Of a DNA stretch of 22,645 nt, positions 9,153-18,443 are shown piece by piece. The notes under the pieces were generated by a model that worked only from the letters and a program-made list of their open reading frames with translations, made no database searches and had not been told where the DNA came from. Origin of the DNA: Thalassiosira profunda (Eukaryota > Bacillariophyta > Thalassiosirophyceae > Thalassiosirales > Thalassiosiraceae); assembly GCA_036939355.1 (NCBI GenBank), contig JALLAP010000211.1:1-22645 (forward strand), given 5' to 3'. The translations under genes were made by a program, and so were the position numbers. The stretch's first letter is position 1. Each line of letters starts with the position of its first letter.

Positions 9153-10535
9153 TCAACTATCCCCAGCCGTCGTCGGTTCAGGCAGATCAAAAGCAATGCG
9201 GAGGTTCTCCAGTTTGACAAGCACCGGCTCCTTCTTGCCTTCCAAGTGTACAAGGAATCTGTCTTTCCCGGGACCTTGGTTATCAGACCGAATATCGCCA
9301 ACTCTTCCATTCAGATGCGCCGCAGACTTGAGCCCGTGACAAATGACAGGCGTGAGGAGTGATGGGATGACAGGATAGGCGTTCACCTCGAATGTCTTTT
9401 CTTTGCCAACATTCCTTGGGTCTTGGAGTGGACCCTGAACGACGCATTTCTTTCCATTGCGATTGTACCGGAGAGCGTGGAACGCTTCGAGACCGTTCCC
9501 GCGGTCCACAAAGACAAGCCTGTCCTTCACATGGCGGAGTATAACGTCAAGACCATTCGTGTGCGGATGATCCGGTCCGAGGATTCGACGGCTGAGCGTC
9601 GCAAGTTTGTCCGCAAGCCTCTCAGATTCTACGATGCGAAGCCCGGCTTTGAGAGTCACGACGAGCCGCTTCCCACGACCGATAGCTTCTTCTGATTCCT
9701 CCCCGTATCGCTTCACTGATTGTTCGTAATTCAACCGAACACCCTCAACCTCCTTGCCTTTTGCTCTCTCAGCAAAGTCAAACTCCTCCTTATCCCTTCC
9801 CTCACACAACGCCTTGGCCTTGGCAATCTTTGCATTTGTGTGGGAAGAGGATTGGGGATCAATTCTCTTGGCTTGCTCGTAGTATTCAAGTGCCTTGCGT
9901 CCACACGTTGCATCCTTCCCGCCCAGGTACAAATTTCCCATCAGCACTAGGTGTGTGGTTTCCGCAACTCGAGCATATTCATCTGGAAGCATCGACCACA
10001 AAGCAGTGTTCTCCTCGATGAATGCGTCACACTTTTTCGCAACCTCTTTGCATTCTTCCACTTTAGCAATTGAATACCGCCGATGCCTGATAACTGTCGC
10101 GAGTTTGTACTGGAGAGCCTTAAGCTGACAATGCGGACCAAATTGTGTCCCCTCGACCCCTTTCTTGTCAGCAGAATCCACGCACGCCGTGGCTAGATCG
10201 ATTGCCAACTCCCCTCGATACTTTTGGTTGCAATTTGGACAAACGGCAAATGGCCTCATCCAACCAAGATCGTACGGATCGTCGCTGTTGTCGTCGTCGG
10301 ACACACACTTCGTCTCGGCATACTGGATGAGGCACGAGAGGTGGGCAAACCCAGCCGAGTCCCCTCGGCACGCGCATTCCCTCATCAACGGGGGCCCCTC
10401 ATCATCCAAGCAGATCCAGCACGATGGCCCCGGTGCACCCGGGGACTTAGGGGCTCGGGCGCTTGTGTCCTTTTCATTGTCAGAGGTTTGCCGACTGGCG
10501 CCCCTGCCCTTCTTTTTCTTGGATTTCCTCCCCAT
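9153..10535 (-). CDS. RING-CH (RINGv) protein with TPR-like C-terminus
   Basis: The 460-residue product starts with a Lys-rich tail (MGRKSKKKKG) and then a complete RING-CH finger. Its ligands are C39-x2-C42, C55-x-C57, H65-x2-C68 and C99-x2-C102, the C4HC3 order. RING-CH domains usually recruit E2 enzymes for ubiquitin ligation. Unlike MARCH proteins it has no transmembrane segment. The middle contains helical repeats that read like TPR or kinesin-light-chain units, for example the segment ending YYEQAKRIDPQSS and the one containing RILGPDHPHTNGLDVI. The last 110 residues are more strand-like and of unknown fold. This domain order is common in diatom genomes. The start ATG at 10535 directly precedes the basic tail and no upstream in-frame ATG seems better. 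Only 41 bp separate its stop from that of the convergent ATPase gene. Confidence 0.85.
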   Translation of the reverse strand: MGRKSKKKKGRGASRQTSDNEKDTSARAPKSPGAPGPSCWICLDDEGPPLMRECACRGDSAGFAHLSCLIQYAETKCVSDDDNSDDPYDLGWMRPFAVCPNCNQKYRGELAIDLATACVDSADKKGVEGTQFGPHCQLKALQYKLATVIRHRRYSIAKVEECKEVAKKCDAFIEENTALWSMLPDEYARVAETTHLVLMGNLYLGGKDATCGRKALEYYEQAKRIDPQSSSHTNAKIAKAKALCEGRDKEEFDFAERAKGKEVEGVRLNYEQSVKRYGEESEEAIGRGKRLVVTLKAGLRIVESERLADKLATLSRRILGPDHPHTNGLDVILRHVKDRLVFVDRGNGLEAFHALRYNRNGKKCVVQGPLQDPRNVGKEKTFEVNAYPVIPSLLTPVICHGLKSAAHLNGRVGDIRSDNQGPGKDRFLVHLEGKKEPVLVKLENLRIAFDLPEPTTAGDS

Positions 10536-11293
10536 TATCTCTGTAGCGCGGGTAGGGGGTTCGAAGCGGTTATCAGAGGTAGGCGAGCAAAGGTGCAGGA
10601 GAAGATCTCAGAACGACGCGCGCGCATCACCCCGATGTCCCCCTACCAATTTGCATCAGAGACGCGAGGACAAATCCATGATCCCCCCGAAAGAAATAAT
10701 AGGGCGCAGTAATTAAGATATGTCATTGTGCCCGTCCCTCGAGCTCCCTCCTTCGTGAACATAGCCAGCACCGCCCACGCGGAAGTTGGACATCACCGCC
10801 ATCACGCGTCAGAGAATAACAATGCGCTCTCGCCACAATGCGCCTGCGCAAGAGGCCCGGGAGCAACGGAGCGCCCTCGAGCGGAAATATTGGCATTGCA
10901 CTTACGAGGAGGGACGAGCCGACGCCGGGCGACGACCAATCAGCACGCCGACCGGCACTTCTCGAAGCAACGCGTCGTCGGAGGGGGGCGGGAATGAAGG
11001 CGGATGAGCGAGCGAGAGGAAGGGCGGCAAGGTCCTACGCCTCCTACTTGAACTTTCTCATACGTAAATTAGTTACTGCAACCTCCGCCTCCTTGGGACT
11101 TGGGATTCTCTCTTCTCTCACTCCATCCACCCGCTTCCCTGCTCCGCCCTGCCCAGCGCCTAGCGCTCCCACCCCTAACGACCCCGTTGGTCCAGCCAGC
11201 GGTGGCGCCACTCGAATATCCACCTGCATCGGGGTGTCCTTTCTACGGAATCGTAGATTGCAAAAAGATACCACACATCTCGTGAATATTCCG
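10536..11293. other. Divergent spacer of 758 bp
   Basis: This stretch lies between the starts of the RING-CH gene (minus) and the formate/nitrite transporter gene (plus) and must hold both promoters. The plus frame of the transporter stays open through 10838-11293 with no stop, so an extended N-terminus cannot be excluded. The translated extension is rich in Arg, Ser and Pro and does not look like a typical membrane-transporter leader. A pyrimidine-rich tract occurs at about 11088-11160. I see no other gene. Confidence 0.4.
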
Positions 11294-12423
11294 ATGGACG
11301 GCAGCGACGACGAAACGAACGCCAACTCCGGTGTCGCCACGGACGTGGAGCTCGCCCAGACGCAGGAGACTGGGGCGAGGAGCAACGGCCTCGACCAGCC
11401 GCAGCAGACGAACGAGGCGAGGCCAAACGGCATAGCGAGCAATTTTCCCTTCCTGCGCAAGAGGACGAGCAATTTAGGGGGAGATGCTCCGCAGACGGCC
11501 GCGGGCACCGTGACGATATTGTCGGCGTCCAAGCACCCCAAGGAGACGCTCAAGGCCGTGTATGCGGCGGGAAAGTACAAGGCGGGCCTGCGGCTGCACA
11601 TTGTGAGTGTTCGTCGAGTTGCGCGGGGTGTGCATCTGCAAACTATGCAACTGATATCTCATTTTGTGCTCTACTATCACTGCAGCTGGCAATCCAATCC
11701 TTCATGGCCGGGCTGTACATCGCATTCGCCGGGCAGCTCTATCTGAGCGTGGGGGGCGGGATCCTTGGGGCGGCACTGTTTCCCGGAGGATTGATCGCCG
11801 TCATCCTCACCAGCGCAGAGCTGTTCACCGGCGATTCCCTCGTCTTCGTGGCGTCGGTCCTGGGACGGCAGGTGCCAATCCAAAAACTCTTGCGCAATTG
11901 GACTGTGGCGTGGATTTGGAACTTTGCCGGATGCGTGGCTTGGGCGTTCCTGCTGGGCTACCTCAGCGGGGCGCTGGTGGATTTGGGGGCGGACGGGCTG
12001 GCAGTGACCGTGGCGGAGAAGAAGGCGGGGAGCGATTTGGGGTCCATCTTTCTCAAAGCCATCGGGGCCAATTTCTTGGTGTGCGTGGCCGTGTGGCAGG
12101 GCACCACCGCTGCCGAGGTTTCAGGCAAAATCCTCGCGCTATGGTTCCCCACCGCGTCGTTCGTCATGCTTGGATTCGAGCACGTTGTTGCCTCGATGTA
12201 TCTGATCCCGATGGGGATGATGCTAGGAGCAGATGTGAGCGTCGGGCGCATGTTTGCTGCCTTGTTCATGGCGACCTTGGGCAACGTCATAGGAGGCGGC
12301 ATCTTCGTCGGTGCCGTCTACTGGTATGTCTTTGATAGCATGGCGAGCTTCGCCGATCTCACCAGCCGGATACGACAGTCCATGGTGCGGCGGAATTCGG
12401 CAAATCCCCTTCGGGTCCAGTGA
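11294..12423 (+). CDS. Formate/nitrite transporter family protein, two exons
   Basis: I read join(11294..11602,11686..12423), 348 residues. The 83-bp intron (11603-11685) starts GTGAGT and ends CACTGCAG, in phase 0. It joins GLRLHI to LAIQSFMAGLYIAF, which gives the first FNT membrane helix. The first exon is a mostly polar, acidic leader followed by the family's pre-helix PKETLKAVYAAGKYKAG. The second exon shows six hydrophobic segments and the FNT signatures ELFTGDSL, GFEHVVASMY (containing the conserved pore His) and GNVIGGGIFVGAVYWY. Most members read FEH-x-V-A-N-M, so the Asn is Ser here. FNT proteins are pentameric channels for formate, nitrite or related small anions; in algae, nitrite uptake into plastids is one known use. 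Substrate and compartment cannot be assigned here. I chose the ATG at 11294 because it precedes an acidic, soluble leader. Confidence 0.88.
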
Positions 12424-12629
12424 GGATGTTGCGGCATTAGCACATCCTGCAAATGCATGCGCAGCAGGGAGGGCATCGCTACTTTGTTGACTCTATGGTT
12501 CTACGAACATTAAGGCTATTCCCAGGAGCTTCCAACCTACCGACGACGCACAAACTGCAAACAATATCCAACACTACCGGCGCACCCTACACATTCACAT
12601 TCACCCAACAACAACTGACGGCCAGCATC

Positions 12630-14629
12630 CTAGGGTTCGTTCGTGTGGAACTTGAGGCTCAGCGTGTCCCCATCGAACGAACGTCCATCATCGCGCTGGA
12701 ACTCGAACAGACACCCGCAGTCGATGTCGCCGGTGGTCTCGCAGCCGCAGTCCTGGAAGGAGGCGTACATTCTTGACGTGCAAGAGTGAAATGAGTGGCA
12801 TGAGAAACAATGAATGCAATGGAGAAGAACAGAAATATGCAACGACTCACCTGGTGCCATCGGGGCTGAAGGCAAGCCCGGTGGTCTCGTCACCGAAATA
12901 CTTCTCGCTGTACGCCTCAAAGATGGTGTAGGCGTTTCCTTCGGCATCGATGCAGTACACCCCGGCGGTCCGCCCGCCATCCTCGGTGAAGTAAAGGAAC
13001 TGGCCTTCTTCGTTGGTCCTGGCAAGCTGATCGGGAGAGTGCTGGAACTCGCCATCGTACAGCTCGTACTCCTTGGTGCTCGGACCACGCATGTATGTGC
13101 CCTTGTCGAGGTCCAGCACGTAGAGATCGTAGGTCTTCTTGGACACGAAGTACAGAAGGCCGCCCTTGAAGTTGATCCCTTCGACGTTGGGGAAGTGCGT
13201 CTCGGCGCTGAGGCGTCCCAGCGACTCGTCGCAGGTCCACGTGAACCTCCCGTCGTCGAGGAAAAAGAGATAGTCGACGTTGCCGCCCTCGACGTGCAGC
13301 GTATCCCAGCCGGGGGTGGTGCCGGGCTGGGGAGGCGGGGTGTACCGGCGGAGGGCTCCCGATACGTGGTCTTCGGAGACGAAGAAGATTGGCTGCGACT
13401 TCTTCCTGTCGTCGCAGGCGACGGCCTGCACGCAAAATGGAAGCGCAGCATTGGATGAGGAAGAGGGTTGATGATGGTAGTGAACCGGAGAGCGAAGTCC
13501 TTCCTGCTCACCTCGTAATTCCCTCCATCGCCCCCCAGCTTTGTCTGCTCGGGCTTCGTGTGGTGCTGGCCCGAGGGATCGGGGTCCACCTGCCAGCACT
13601 GTCCCTTGCCATACTCTTCACAGGAGACGAAGGTGTTCCAGGGAGTTGTTCCTACAATGAAAGTGGTTTGGTGTGGTGTAAGCAAACGTGCGAACGAACA
13701 ACAGGCTGGCAGAAATGGAGCTCACCTCCGGAACAGTTCCTCGTGGTGCCCGAAAGCAGTCTCTTGTAATCCTTCGCGATCGATGCAACAGAGGCAGTCA
13801 GTTGAGACGAGCAGCTCCAACGCCAACCCATTGCCAATCAAGGTACAAACTTACAACAACGTTGGAGTCCGAGTCGAAATAGACTCCGTAGACGCCTCCC
13901 TTCCCTTGCTCCACCTCCGAGTTGCTCACGTAGACGTATCCGCCATCCTTCAATGGAAGGACCGCGGCGCCGTCCGGAGACGAGTGGAAGGGCAGCTTGG
14001 ACTGCCGCCCGTTCGACAGGCTAACGAGGCGGTTGGCCATGGCTACCTGACGAACGATCATTCCTTTGCTCACTGCGGGATGGGGAGGGTGCAGGATGTG
14101 AGTGTTGTGGCCAGCAGGACAGCAGGACAGCAGGACAGCAAATCTGCAACACGCTATCGTACGAACCTTTGAAGCCAAACCTATCGATGTCCTTCAGGAG
14201 ATCGCCCCTGCGGAACGTCACGGGAGTGGGGCCGCGCGAAACGGGAGACTCCGAAGGAGCGCCCGTGTCGACGACCCTGCTTCCGATGGGATCGCAGTTC
14301 ACCAAATCTGCAATCGTTGGCGTCTCGATGATGTCGATGACTTGGGCCGGCGACCTTGTCTCGAAGGCAGTCGGCGAATACGTAGGCCACACGGTCGGGC
14401 CCTCGGAAGGCGAATACGTGGGCCACACTGTTGGAGGATCCTCTTCGTTGATGCCGGAGACGATGTCGACCCCGGCAACTCCTCCACCATCTCGAGAGCG
14501 CTCGGCGCTCGGCTTGCTCGCTTTACTGGCCTTGATCTTCTTGAAGAGCCGAGCCTGTTTCTCTCCCTCGACGGAGTCGATCCGCTGGAGATGGAGGAGG
14601 AACAGGGCGCTGGCGGCGAGATACTTCAT
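12630..14629 (-). CDS. Secreted PhoX-like (DUF839) protein, six exons
   Basis: I read complement(join(12630..12771,12851..13425,13512..13651,13726..13771,13855..14072,14167..14629)), 527 residues. All five introns (79, 86, 74, 83 and 94 bp) have GT-AG ends and keep frame. Residues 1-22 form a signal peptide (MKYLAASALFLLHLQRIDSV). A Lys/Ser-rich stretch and a WPTYSPSEGPTVWPTYSPT linker follow, as in many diatom secreted proteins. The core carries PhoX hallmarks: VLPLKDGGYVYVSNSE; RNCSGG joined to TTPWNTFVSCEE, where bacterial PhoX has G-x-TPWGTWLxCEE; and PIFFVSEDHVSGALRRY. PhoX enzymes are Ca/Fe-dependent alkaline phosphatases used to scavenge phosphate. This copy has no Tat signal and is shorter than typical PhoX, so enzymatic activity is not assured. 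It converges on the transporter gene with 206 bp between stops. Confidence 0.82.
14113..14140 (+). repeat. 8-bp tandem repeat inside an intron
   Basis: The unit AGCAGGAC occurs three times in perfect tandem (14113-14136) plus a half copy (AGCA). It lies inside intron 1 (14073-14166) of the PhoX-like gene, so length changes would not alter the protein. Confidence 0.85.
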
Positions 14630-15020
14630 GGTTCTTCCCTCCTCGGCTTTCGATGCGCTGCAATGTTGCTTCCAAGTTGTGATAGTTATGAGCGCTTCGA
14701 GGTGGCAGCAAGTGTGAGAGCCAACGCTTGAGTTGCCACGATTCTCAGTGAGCCATGTGTGTCCAACCAATGAATTGCTCAAGGCTTTGCAGTGAAGTGT
14801 CATTGCCGGCAACCTCGTTCGGCGATTTCTGAGGAAAGAGGACGAGCGATTGATTCAAATAGGAGCTTCACACATGTTGCAAATGAGCTCGGTCGAAAAT
14901 CATCACGTGGCTCCACGCCTTCCACAGTCCACGCCACTTCACACCTGCTCAATTCCATCAACCCTCAACCGCTCAGCGGCCGACGCAACAAACGTACCCA
15001 CATCTTGCGCTCGATCGCAA
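14630..15020. other. Divergent upstream region left of the assembly gap
   Basis: These 391 bp separate the PhoX-like gene (minus) from the small membrane protein gene (plus). An AC-rich tract at about 14925-15010, with repeated short CACTT/CACA/AACC strings, looks like the 5' leader of the plus gene. No convincing ORF lies here. If the duplicate described at 15021-15165 is an assembly error, the leader connects directly to the gene. Confidence 0.35.
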
Positions 15021-15165
15021 CCATGGAGCCTCCTCCCAGCCAGATCGAGTACTTCACGGACGTGGTGAATGTGGAAGAATTCGGCGACCTTGNCCATGGA
15101 GCCTCCTCCCAGCCAGATCGAGTACTTCACGGACGTGGTGAATGTGGAAGAATTCGGCGACCTTG
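15021..15165 (+). repeat. Perfect 72-bp direct repeat around a single N
   Basis: Positions 15021-15092 and 15094-15165 are identical, letter for letter, with an N at 15093. Both copies start CCATGGAGCC and end GACCTTG. This is what results when two contigs that overlap by 72 bp are joined through a gap symbol without merging the overlap. A true duplication is much less likely because the repeat boundaries coincide exactly with the N. Confidence 0.9.
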
Positions 15166-15752
15166 CCCCTCCGGCCGCGCGGTTCGAGTACGAAGCCGTC
15201 GCTTCGTCTGTCTGGGAGTGGTGCAAGCGGATTTTCCACGGCGTTGTAGTCGCCGCCTCGGCTTCCTGGAGCTTCCTTCGCCTCCTATGTGGATTCTTCG
15301 TGTGGATCTGGGCGGATCTGCGGCTGTATGTGGCGGTGGTTCTCCGCATTCATGCGAGGCACTCGGTGGCGGTCGCCAACTATCTGGAATCGACGCCGGT
15401 ACGCGAGCGCGCTCGTGGCCTTGCCGGCACAAGGGTGACTCGCCAGGATGTCCATCGTGAACGAGCGTTCGGCGCAGGGTCGTCGGCCGCCCGAGTGACT
15501 CGGGCCGTCTCCGATGAGTTGACGCTCGACTTCCACGATGGACTCGATGCGAGCGTTGGCGGACAGAGCGATACGTCGTCTGCGGCCTACGAAGTTCGCT
15601 ACCAAGGCGTGGCTCGCGGCACCTCCAGCCCGACCAGGGGCAACGTCGTGAACGAATCTCATGCGTTGGTCGTGACAAAGAGGAGGCAGAAGGGCCTCCA
15701 GGCAATCACTGCGTTGCGTCAAATGCGCCGCCGGAAGGGATTGAAGGTGTAG
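15096..15752 (+). CDS. Small membrane-associated protein of unknown function
   Basis: The 218-residue product starts MEPPPSQIEYFTDVV. Its first 23 codons also occur in the left copy of the 72-bp repeat (ATG at 15023). If the repeat is an assembly error, the single real ATG has the AC-rich leader seen left of 15021. Residues about 38-84 are hydrophobic and Trp-rich (WSFLRLLCGFFVWIWADL), enough for one or two membrane helices. After this comes a basic, Arg-rich stretch, an acidic part, and a very basic tail (RRQKGLQAITALRQMRRRK). I recognise no family. It may be lineage-specific. It converges on the long disordered-protein gene with 267 bp between stops; I see nothing in that gap. Confidence 0.6.
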   Translation: MEPPPSQIEYFTDVVNVEEFGDLAPPAARFEYEAVASSVWEWCKRIFHGVVVAASASWSFLRLLCGFFVWIWADLRLYVAVVLRIHARHSVAVANYLESTPVRERARGLAGTRVTRQDVHRERAFGAGSSAARVTRAVSDELTLDFHDGLDASVGGQSDTSSAAYEVRYQGVARGTSSPTRGNVVNESHALVVTKRRQKGLQAITALRQMRRRKGLKV

Positions 15753-16019
15753 TGCAATCAGATCTCTATCCTCAGAGTGGAGAAACGTTGAAGGATTTGC
15801 ATGTTCAAGAGTGGCAGGGCTGTATGAGCCAAGAGCCCGCATTAGTGTTGTTTGTTAAGAAGAATCAGTGTTTGTTCTCATTACAACTCCTCGCTTAGCT
15901 TCAGTACGTCAGGTCGCTCTCTCCAGCTCCAAAGTGTTTTGGTCAACCTGCTTCCGAGCGGTCCGGGCCGAGTGCAATTATAATCTCTACTCTTTGACCT
16001 GCCCTTCCCTGCCTTTCCT

Positions 16020-18443
16020 TCACATCACCGAACGACGTCGCGTGTATCTACGATCGACGTTGTCCAAAAACGCGTCATGCTCCGCGAACATCTGCCGCAG
16101 GAAAGCGCTTTCCTCCGCTGCCTCCTCTTCTAGAAACGTTTCAGCATCGCGACGGTCGAAGCTCGCCCTCCTTCCACCATGACCACTGCCCTCATTTCTT
16201 CCGTCAGTCCTGAAGGTCGGGACTTGGCAATCGAAGCTCGCCCTCCTCCCGCACAGTCCCCTCCTCTCCTTCTTCCCGTCCGCCCTCACCAAGGGCGCGT
16301 CGAACCGAACCTCGCCCGACTTTCGCTTCTCGTACCCCCTCCGCTCCGCGCCCAAATCGTCGTCCGGGACGGATCCCCGAAGGCCCGCGAAGCTCGCCCT
16401 CCGCGGGGAGCCGCGAAGGACGTTCCGCTCGTTGATCACCTCGATCGATCCGCGATCGGCCCGCAATGTTTCGATGTCCATGTCGATGTCGGCGAAGCGA
16501 TCGGAGGAGGAGAGGGCCGAGACGTCCAGGGCGCCCGGCCCGGTGGCGATGTAGATGTGCCGCGCCGCCTCGCCAAACTCGTATGGAAGGGAGGGCACCG
16601 TCGACTCCGCCTCGGTCGAGGGGGTGCCGATGCTCGGCCTCCGCGTCGACTTGGCCGCCCCGTTCTCCTCCGTGGGCGCCTCGACGAAGTTGCTCTCCTC
16701 GCTCTCTGGCGGCGCGTTCCGATCGGGCCTCCTCCGTTCGCGCAGGCGCAGGTACTTCCGCAGGTAGCCGTCGACGATGAGGCCGGCGCGGCTCGGTCCT
16801 CCGTTGATGGGACTGCGGTCGCTGCCTCTACGTGGCTGGGACGCCTCCGGCTCGCGCTTCGAACGCGCCGCTGACGCAGGCCCCATTGCACCGTCTGCGT
16901 GCGTCTCTCTCCGATACCGCTCCATCGCATTATCCCACTGCGAATAGTCCACGCCAGCTGCAACATTGCCAGCGCTGGTCGAAAACCCCTCCCGCCGCTC
17001 GCTCTCCGGCCGACGGAGGCTCGACAGGTTGCCCGGGGCGCAGTCCACCGTCGCCCTCCGGCGGGGCCCCCCAACGTCAGGCCCAGGGTTCACCTTTGGC
17101 TCGGACGCGCCATCTACCCTCGTCTCAACACCGGGAGGCTTTCGCCCGCCGCAGTCCTTCGCCGAGCTAGACCTCGAAGATCCGCTCAAATTAGTATCAA
17201 CTCTGTACTCGCTCGGGGAGATGCGCGGGGCGACGAACTTGGGCCGCCTCTGGAGCGAATTGGACCCCGAAGACGAGCTCGCGGGATGCGACGGCGCGGT
17301 GGCGAGTTCCCGCGGAGGACCGGGCGTGTCCCACGAGGACTTGAACTCCTGAAATGGAGAGGCGTCGACGGAGTGCCGCCGGTGGGGCTTGCGGCGGGGC
17401 GTCTTGGGCGATCCGAACGAGTCCTCCAAACCCTGGAACGACCTCTGGGGGCTCTCGGACAGCACAGGAAGCGCCAGCCCCGGAAGCTTCGCCTCCGCCT
17501 TCTTTTTCTCATACACGGAGGACACATTGCTGATGCTCGAGGCGTGGCTGAGGGTCGACGGGCTCCCCGGCCGGCCGGGCTCGCCAGGATCGCTGAGAGA
17601 AATCCGGCGGGGGATGACGAGCTCTTTGGGCACCTGGGCAAGCTTGGTCGGCTCCAGCTCCTCCAGCGAGAAGGGTGGGAGTTCATTGGCGGCGTCCTCG
17701 GAGAAAGATTTGAAGGGACAGACGGGACAGTCGGTCTCCATGGAGCGGCGGCGGTACGGCCTCCGTTTCGGGCCGGCCTTGCCTTGAGCGCCCTCATTTG
17801 CAATCTGCTGTGACTGCTGGGGCTGTTGCGACGGCTGCTGCTGCCGCTGCTGCGGGGCAGCGTTGGCGACGGCGCCCGGCGAAGCCTGCGGACCCTGACG
17901 CGCGAACGGCGGCGGGATCTCCTCCCGGGCGCACTTTTGCAAATACACCCTTGCAAAGTCGGGCGGCGGGCCCTCCATCGAGTGGCGACGGCGCGGCCGG
18001 CCGCCAATCTTGGAAGACGAAACGTTGGGCGGAAGGTCCATCGGCTCTTCGTCCGGCGACTCGGTTGGTTTGGCAGCCTCTGCCGCCTCCGCAGCCTCCG
18101 CATTCGGCCAGTGCGACGGCTTGGGCGACTTGCCACCGTTTGGGCCGTGCTGCAACTCTTGAATCAGCCCCAGCTGCAACAGCCGGAAGGGGCACAAGTC
18201 GCCCTCCATGGAGTGCCGCCGCATCGTCTTCCGCGACGCCTTCTTCTGGAGCGGGCTGTCTCTGCTGGGAATCTTGCCGCTGCGATTGCCGCCCGGGCTG
18301 CCGGGCTTGCCCGGCGACTCGCCGGGAGGCCGGTGGAGGATGGCCTCGACGCGCGCGTGCCACATCGAGCCGTCAGCGTCAGCCGCGGCGGCGTCGGCGA
18401 ACGAGGTCACGGGCGAGCGCCGTCGGGCCGCGCCGTCGACCAT
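16020..18443 (-). CDS. Long disordered protein with repeated R-R-x-S/T sites
   Basis: From the ATG at 18443 the product has 807 residues; the frame is open to an earlier ATG at 18644, which would add 67 residues without recognisable features. Composition is dominated by Pro, Ser, Arg, Gly and Ala, with a Gln-rich run near residues 199-213, so most of it should be disordered. R-R-x-S/T occurs thirteen times: S10, S78, S155, S234, S282, S358, T465, S541, S604, S684, S736, S761 and S805. In almost every case a hydrophobic residue (M, V, I, L or F) follows. Four copies form larger modules: RRHSMEG...CPF, RRRHSMEG, RRRSMET...CPF and RRHSVDASPF. Such sites suit basophilic kinases (PKA or CaMK type) and 14-3-3 docking. 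Only the last 45 residues look helical. I know no family for it. Confidence 0.72.
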   Translation of the reverse strand: MVDGAARRRSPVTSFADAAAADADGSMWHARVEAILHRPPGESPGKPGSPGGNRSGKIPSRDSPLQKKASRKTMRRHSMEGDLCPFRLLQLGLIQELQHGPNGGKSPKPSHWPNAEAAEAAEAAKPTESPDEEPMDLPPNVSSSKIGGRPRRRHSMEGPPPDFARVYLQKCAREEIPPPFARQGPQASPGAVANAAPQQRQQQPSQQPQQSQQIANEGAQGKAGPKRRPYRRRSMETDCPVCPFKSFSEDAANELPPFSLEELEPTKLAQVPKELVIPRRISLSDPGEPGRPGSPSTLSHASSISNVSSVYEKKKAEAKLPGLALPVLSESPQRSFQGLEDSFGSPKTPRRKPHRRHSVDASPFQEFKSSWDTPGPPRELATAPSHPASSSSGSNSLQRRPKFVAPRISPSEYRVDTNLSGSSRSSSAKDCGGRKPPGVETRVDGASEPKVNPGPDVGGPRRRATVDCAPGNLSSLRRPESERREGFSTSAGNVAAGVDYSQWDNAMERYRRETHADGAMGPASAARSKREPEASQPRRGSDRSPINGGPSRAGLIVDGYLRKYLRLRERRRPDRNAPPESEESNFVEAPTEENGAAKSTRRPSIGTPSTEAESTVPSLPYEFGEAARHIYIATGPGALDVSALSSSDRFADIDMDIETLRADRGSIEVINERNVLRGSPRRASFAGLRGSVPDDDLGAERRGYEKRKSGEVRFDAPLVRADGKKERRGLCGRRASFDCQVPTFRTDGRNEGSGHGGRRASFDRRDAETFLEEEAAEESAFLRQMFAEHDAFLDNVDRRYTRRRSVM

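Noticed and set aside
12814..13458. A 214-codon plus-strand frame opposite the PhoX-like gene
   Set aside because: It crosses exon and intron of the minus gene, and the minus frame carries PhoX strings with good splice sites.
16150..16410. Repeated short strings such as GAAGCTCGCCCTCC that suggested a DNA repeat
   Set aside because: They encode the repeated RRASFD-type sites of the minus-strand protein and are explained by the protein repeats.
16899..17813. A 304-codon plus-strand frame and further frames opposite the disordered-protein gene
   Set aside because: They are Arg/Leu/Gly-rich shadows caused by the high GC content of the minus gene, without any motif.
17815..17860. A GCTGCTGCTG-type run that could be a microsatellite
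   Set aside because: It is an imperfect codon run encoding Gln residues in the disordered protein.
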